NCBI RefSeq assembly: GCF_019857205.1
Contig: NZ_JAHWXO010000008.1
Span: 1 to 64,000, forward strand
DNA: 64,000 nucleotides
Source: Qipengyuania pacifica
Lineage (GTDB): Bacteria > Pseudomonadota > Alphaproteobacteria > Sphingomonadales > Sphingomonadaceae
Reading direction: 5' to 3'
Shown here: in pieces, positions 61,327 through 64,000 of the stretch
Numbering within the stretch: position 1 is the first letter of the stretch
How the letters are laid out: every line of letters starts with the position of its first letter
Position numbers and translations under genes: made by a program
Notes under the pieces: model-generated
The model's database searches: none
What the model was told of the DNA's origin: nothing
Seen by the model: only the letters and a program-made list of their open reading frames with translations

Positions 61327-62398
61327 GCTCCTGCAACCTGCTTTTTCGGACATCCATGACGAGTTCAACGCCATCGTCATGCCAGGTTCTCTCGTAATTG
61401 CCTCCTAGCTGTTGCTTCACGGCCAACTCGATGAGGCGACTTCCGAAACCCGTTTGAGGCCCACTCGCCTTGTCGATGTGAGCTCCGTGTTCCCTCCAGC
61501 GGAAGCGGACCATCTCGTCCTCGGTTGAAAGGTCCAGCGAAATCCTTCCCTCGGGATTGGACAGAGCTCCGTACTTCATCGCGTTGGTAGCCAGCTCGTG
61601 GAACACCAATGCAACCGGCGTGGCGGCGCGGCTTTCGACCGCGATATCGGGGCCGGAAATAGCAATCCTTCTTTCGGAAAAGGCAGGATAGGTCTCGAAG
61701 ATCGTCGCAAGCAGCGTGGCGAGGGTCACTTCCTTGCCCTCGGGCTGGGACTTTTCGCTGTGGGGCCGGACGAATTCGTGCGCGCGCCCCAGCGCGGAAA
61801 TCCGGCCCAGCAGGTCGCGCGACGCTTCACCGAACGCTTCATTTGCGCGCGCTGTCAGGCTGATCAAACCGGAAACAATCGCGAAGATGTTCTTGATGCG
61901 ATGGCTGAGCTCTTGACTCAGGATTTCGTTTTGGAGGGCGGTGCGCTTCTGCTCGTCGATATCCGTACAAGTGCCGATCCAGCGCTGGATCTCACCCTCC
62001 TCGTTGAGGATCGGCAGCGCACGACCGATCATCCAGCGATAATCGCCGCTGTGATGCCTCAGGCGATATTCAACCTCGTACGGTTCGCCGGTAGCGAGGC
62101 TGTGGTTCCATTTCTTCCATGTGTCGGCCTGGTCATCCTCATGGAACATCCCGGCCCATCCTTCGCCGTCGGTTGATCCGACAGGGACACCCGTGAATTC
62201 ATACCAGCGCGCATTGTAATAATCGTGGGAGCCGTCGGGAAGAGTCGACCATACCATCTGCGGCATGGTGTCGGCGAGCGCATGGAAAGCAGCTCCGGCG
62301 GATTGCAGCGCATGCTCTGTAGCGAGGGGCAAGACATCAGGCGCCGAAGAGGATTCGCGGCTGCCAAGCTGGAAGTTCGTGATGACTTTTGCATTCAT
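61319..62398 (-). CDS. PAS-HWE sensor histidine kinase
   Basis: This 359-residue soluble kinase has a PAS domain (residues about 35-150: FHALADTMPQMVWSTLPDG, YYNARWYEFTGV) and an HWE/HisKA_2-type kinase core with phospho-His in ELSHRIKNIFAIVSGL, N box VFHELATNAMKYGALS and a WREHGA box. HWE kinases often act in light or general stress responses in this class. No chromophore-binding LOV cysteine is obvious in the PAS domain. Confidence 0.85.
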   Translation of the reverse strand: MNAKVITNFQLGSRESSSAPDVLPLATEHALQSAGAAFHALADTMPQMVWSTLPDGSHDYYNARWYEFTGVPVGSTDGEGWAGMFHEDDQADTWKKWNHSLATGEPYEVEYRLRHHSGDYRWMIGRALPILNEEGEIQRWIGTCTDIDEQKRTALQNEILSQELSHRIKNIFAIVSGLISLTARANEAFGEASRDLLGRISALGRAHEFVRPHSEKSQPEGKEVTLATLLATIFETYPAFSERRIAISGPDIAVESRAATPVALVFHELATNAMKYGALSNPEGRISLDLSTEDEMVRFRWREHGAHIDKASGPQTGFGSRLIELAVKQQLGGNYERTWHDDGVELVMDVRKSRLQEPS

Positions 62399-62441
62399 AG
62401 CCAGCTTGTGACCTTCCCGGGATGAACAGAATCGGACCGAT

Positions 62442-62460
62442 AAGATACCTGTCGTATCTT
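62442..62460. promoter_or_regulatory. 19-base palindrome upstream of luxI
   Basis: AAGATACctgtcGTATCTT is a perfect seven-base inverted repeat with a five-base spacer, 19 bases in all, the size of a lux box. It lies 158 bases before the luxI start and 44 bases from the start of the divergent kinase gene. Binding by the LuxR protein is inferred. Confidence 0.5.
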
Positions 62461-62617
62461 GATGATTTTCAAACGCTGACGCTCATCGCAAAGGTGGGAT
62501 GGCCAGTAAACTCTCCCCTGTAGAGCGCCAGATGTGGCCCTCCCCAGTTCTTGGTATGTCGCTGCCTATCCGGATTTGATGAGATGCGAGCAGTCATCAA
62601 GTTCACAGGTAATCTTC

Positions 62618-63244
62618 ATGCAGCAAAGCAGCGGTATAAATGGTGCAAACTTGGTCGATCCGGCACTTCGCGCCATGTTCGAGGCGCGCAAGCGCGTGTT
62701 CGTGGATCTTCTTGGGTGGGACGTTCCGGTGCTCGACGGGACCTTTGAAATCGACCAGTTCGATACGCCCTCGGCCGCCTATCTCGTCCTCACCGGCGAA
62801 AAGTGCGAGCATCGCGCATCGGCCCGGCTCCTGCGTTCTGATGGACCTCATATCTTACGCGATCTCTTTCCGCAGCTGTGCACCGGACCTGTTCCGCAGG
62901 ATGAGGCATTTCGCGAGATTACCCGATTCTGTATCGATCCCACGTTGCCGCGCGCTGATCGCCGGAGTGTCCGCAACCAGCTCGTCTCCGCACTCGCCGA
63001 TTTTGCAATATCGGAAGGGATCTCTGGTTATTCGGCGGTCGCCCCAGTGCCCTGGTTCCGTCAGATCGCCCAGTTCGGCTGGCGCTGCCAGCAGCTTGGA
63101 CCGTGCGTTTCTATCGATGGGCAGCAGCTTGTCGCTCTTCGGATCGACATCGACCAAGATACACGCGCGCAACTCGCCAACGCAGGGATCTACTGCCGCA
63201 ATCCTAAGCCGGAAGCCTATGGCGGCATGGAGCTGGCAGCATGA
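62618..63244 (+). CDS. luxI: Acyl-homoserine-lactone synthase
   Basis: This 208-residue LuxI-family protein has the conserved layout MFEARKRVFVDLLGWDVP, FEIDQFDTPSAAYLVL, SARLLRSDGPHILRDLFPQLC in two parts and EITRFCIDP. It makes an acyl-homoserine lactone from SAM and an acyl-ACP. The start at 62618 follows CAGGTAA. Its stop overlaps the PhyH gene by four bases. The only LuxR-type receptor in the window is at 54308. Confidence 0.9.
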   Translation: MQQSSGINGANLVDPALRAMFEARKRVFVDLLGWDVPVLDGTFEIDQFDTPSAAYLVLTGEKCEHRASARLLRSDGPHILRDLFPQLCTGPVPQDEAFREITRFCIDPTLPRADRRSVRNQLVSALADFAISEGISGYSAVAPVPWFRQIAQFGWRCQQLGPCVSIDGQQLVALRIDIDQDTRAQLANAGIYCRNPKPEAYGGMELAA

Positions 63245-64000
63245 CTGGGCCGAGGGAGGCGCATTGGCTCGATCAGCTGCAAGAGGATGGCTATTGCATC
63301 ATTCCGCAGCTTGTCGCCGAGCAACAGATCGCCGCACTCGATGCCGACCTGGAAGGTGCATTTGCGCAGGCGCCCCTCGGCAAGGGAGACTTCTATGGCC
63401 ATCGGACCAAACGGTTTGGAAGCCTGCTTCGCCGGTCGCAGGTCGCAGGCGATCTAGTCCTGCAGCCGCTAGTCCTATCGCTCGCCCGCGCAATTCTCGG
63501 CAGCGCCTGCGACCGGATACAGCTCAATGTCGCCCAGGCGATCGCGATCCATCCCGGCGAGATAGAACAGTTTCCGCATTGCGATCAGGATATGTGGGCA
63601 GGCCGCAAGGGCGATCACGAATATCTTCTCAACGTCATCTGGCCGCTGACCGAATTTACTCGCCTCAATGGCGCGACACGCATCTACCCCGGGACGCACA
63701 GGAAGCCTGTCGACAATCTCGAAAGTCTCGACGATCCCATAGTAGCTGTTTGCAAGCCCGGCGATGCGATCTGCTTTCTCGGCTCCACCGTCCATGGAGC
63801 GGGACCAAACCAGACCGAGGATGTCCGCCGCGGTGTCGTAATCGGCTACAGTCTCGGCTGGCTCAAACCCTACGAGAATCTCTGGCTGGCCTATCCACCA
63901 GCAGTAGCAAAAGAGTTCTCTCCCGAACTCGCCGAGCTCGCCGGATATGTGCAGCACCGTCCGAACCTGGGTAATTTCGAAGGGCAATGCCCGTCGGTTT
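63241..64000 (+). CDS. Phytanoyl-CoA dioxygenase (PhyH) family protein, partial
   Basis: The reading frame is open to the window end (253 codons visible). It encodes an Fe(II)/2-oxoglutarate dioxygenase with the metal-binding HxD in FPHCDQDMW (His113, Asp115), the distal His in GSTVHGAGPN and the 2-oxoglutarate Arg in VRRGVVIGY. The ATG overlaps the luxI stop, so the two are co-translated. luxI-phyH pairs are known in sphingomonads, and the enzyme may hydroxylate the acyl chain of the signal, though this is inference. Confidence 0.85.
   Translation, partial: MTGPREAHWLDQLQEDGYCIIPQLVAEQQIAALDADLEGAFAQAPLGKGDFYGHRTKRFGSLLRRSQVAGDLVLQPLVLSLARAILGSACDRIQLNVAQAIAIHPGEIEQFPHCDQDMWAGRKGDHEYLLNVIWPLTEFTRLNGATRIYPGTHRKPVDNLESLDDPIVAVCKPGDAICFLGSTVHGAGPNQTEDVRRGVVIGYSLGWLKPYENLWLAYPPAVAKEFSPELAELAGYVQHRPNLGNFEGQCPSV

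Noticed and set aside
62640-63974. 444-codon frame over luxI and phyH
   Set aside because: It is out of frame with both genes and Arg/Ser-rich; LuxI and PhyH motifs are clear in the other frames.
1-64000. CRISPR array, rRNA, tRNA or insertion sequence
   Set aside because: No regular repeat-spacer pattern, RNA gene or transposase was seen by eye.
1-64000. Integrase and att sites of the element
   Set aside because: No tyrosine or serine recombinase gene is present, so I do not assign element ends within the window.

Overview
The window comes from an alphaproteobacterium, most likely a sphingomonad (order Sphingomonadales, Erythrobacter/Sphingopyxis/Novosphingobium-like). This is inferred from the high-GC codon use and from three gene groupings known in that order: an astexin-type lasso peptide locus with an Atxe2-like isopeptidase, the order HTH-RepA-DUF2840-TraF-DUF736-transglycosylase-DUF3363 relaxase, and a luxI gene coupled to a phytanoyl-CoA dioxygenase. 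No rRNA, tRNA or CRISPR array was seen.

Most of the window is an integrative conjugative element (or a plasmid-like relative) with an IncP-type Trb apparatus, interrupted by cargo. 0.3-6.6 kb: a small gene with a structured leader, an AlpA/RdfS-like DNA-binding protein, the initiator RepA followed by three iterons, DUF2840, the pilin-processing peptidase TraF, DUF736, a lytic transglycosylase and a DUF3363 relaxase. 6.6-18.8 kb: a first cargo block with a BigR-type sulfide/persulfide detoxification unit, an Xre/RES toxin-antitoxin pair, and a TonB receptor-FecI-FecR-lasso isopeptidase unit without a lasso precursor. 19.1-22.6 kb: coupling protein TraG, a CopG-like protein and a nucleotidyltransferase-HEPN fusion. 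22.6-35.1 kb (minus strand): a nine-gene phosphorothioation defence operon of the SspABCD type, followed by a PLD-helicase, a 74-residue protein, a DndD/SMC-like ATPase, a 148-residue protein and an AAA ATPase. 35.4-44.9 kb: trbBCDEJ-K(alt)-LFGI and DUF2274.

45.2-52.9 kb is a complete lasso peptide locus. A 45-codon precursor gene, missed by length-filtered gene calling, precedes a fused RRE-protease B gene and a cyclase C gene. Converging on them from the other strand are an ECF sigma factor, a TonB receptor (broken by a frameshift as sequenced) and a second isopeptidase.

53.3-55.1 kb holds what looks like the control unit of the element: a DUF6499/DUF2285 gene joined across a +1 frameshift, as in FseA of ICEMlSymR7A, followed by a LuxR-type receptor. 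55.2-60.8 kb carries arsenic resistance (arsR, arsI/cadI-like, arsC, ACR3 pump) and a mercury operon (merR divergent from merT-merP-GDCCVxC-reductase-YnfA). 60.9-64 kb holds a response regulator, a PAS-HWE histidine kinase, an acyl-homoserine-lactone synthase and the start of a PhyH-type dioxygenase.

Working model (inference): LuxI makes an AHL; the LuxR protein activates fseA; the frameshifted FseA turns on the RdfS-like factor, leading to excision, RepA/iteron replication and Trb transfer. The cargo supplies sulfide, arsenic and mercury resistance, phage defence, and lasso peptide production or uptake. No integrase lies in the window, so the element ends are not defined here.
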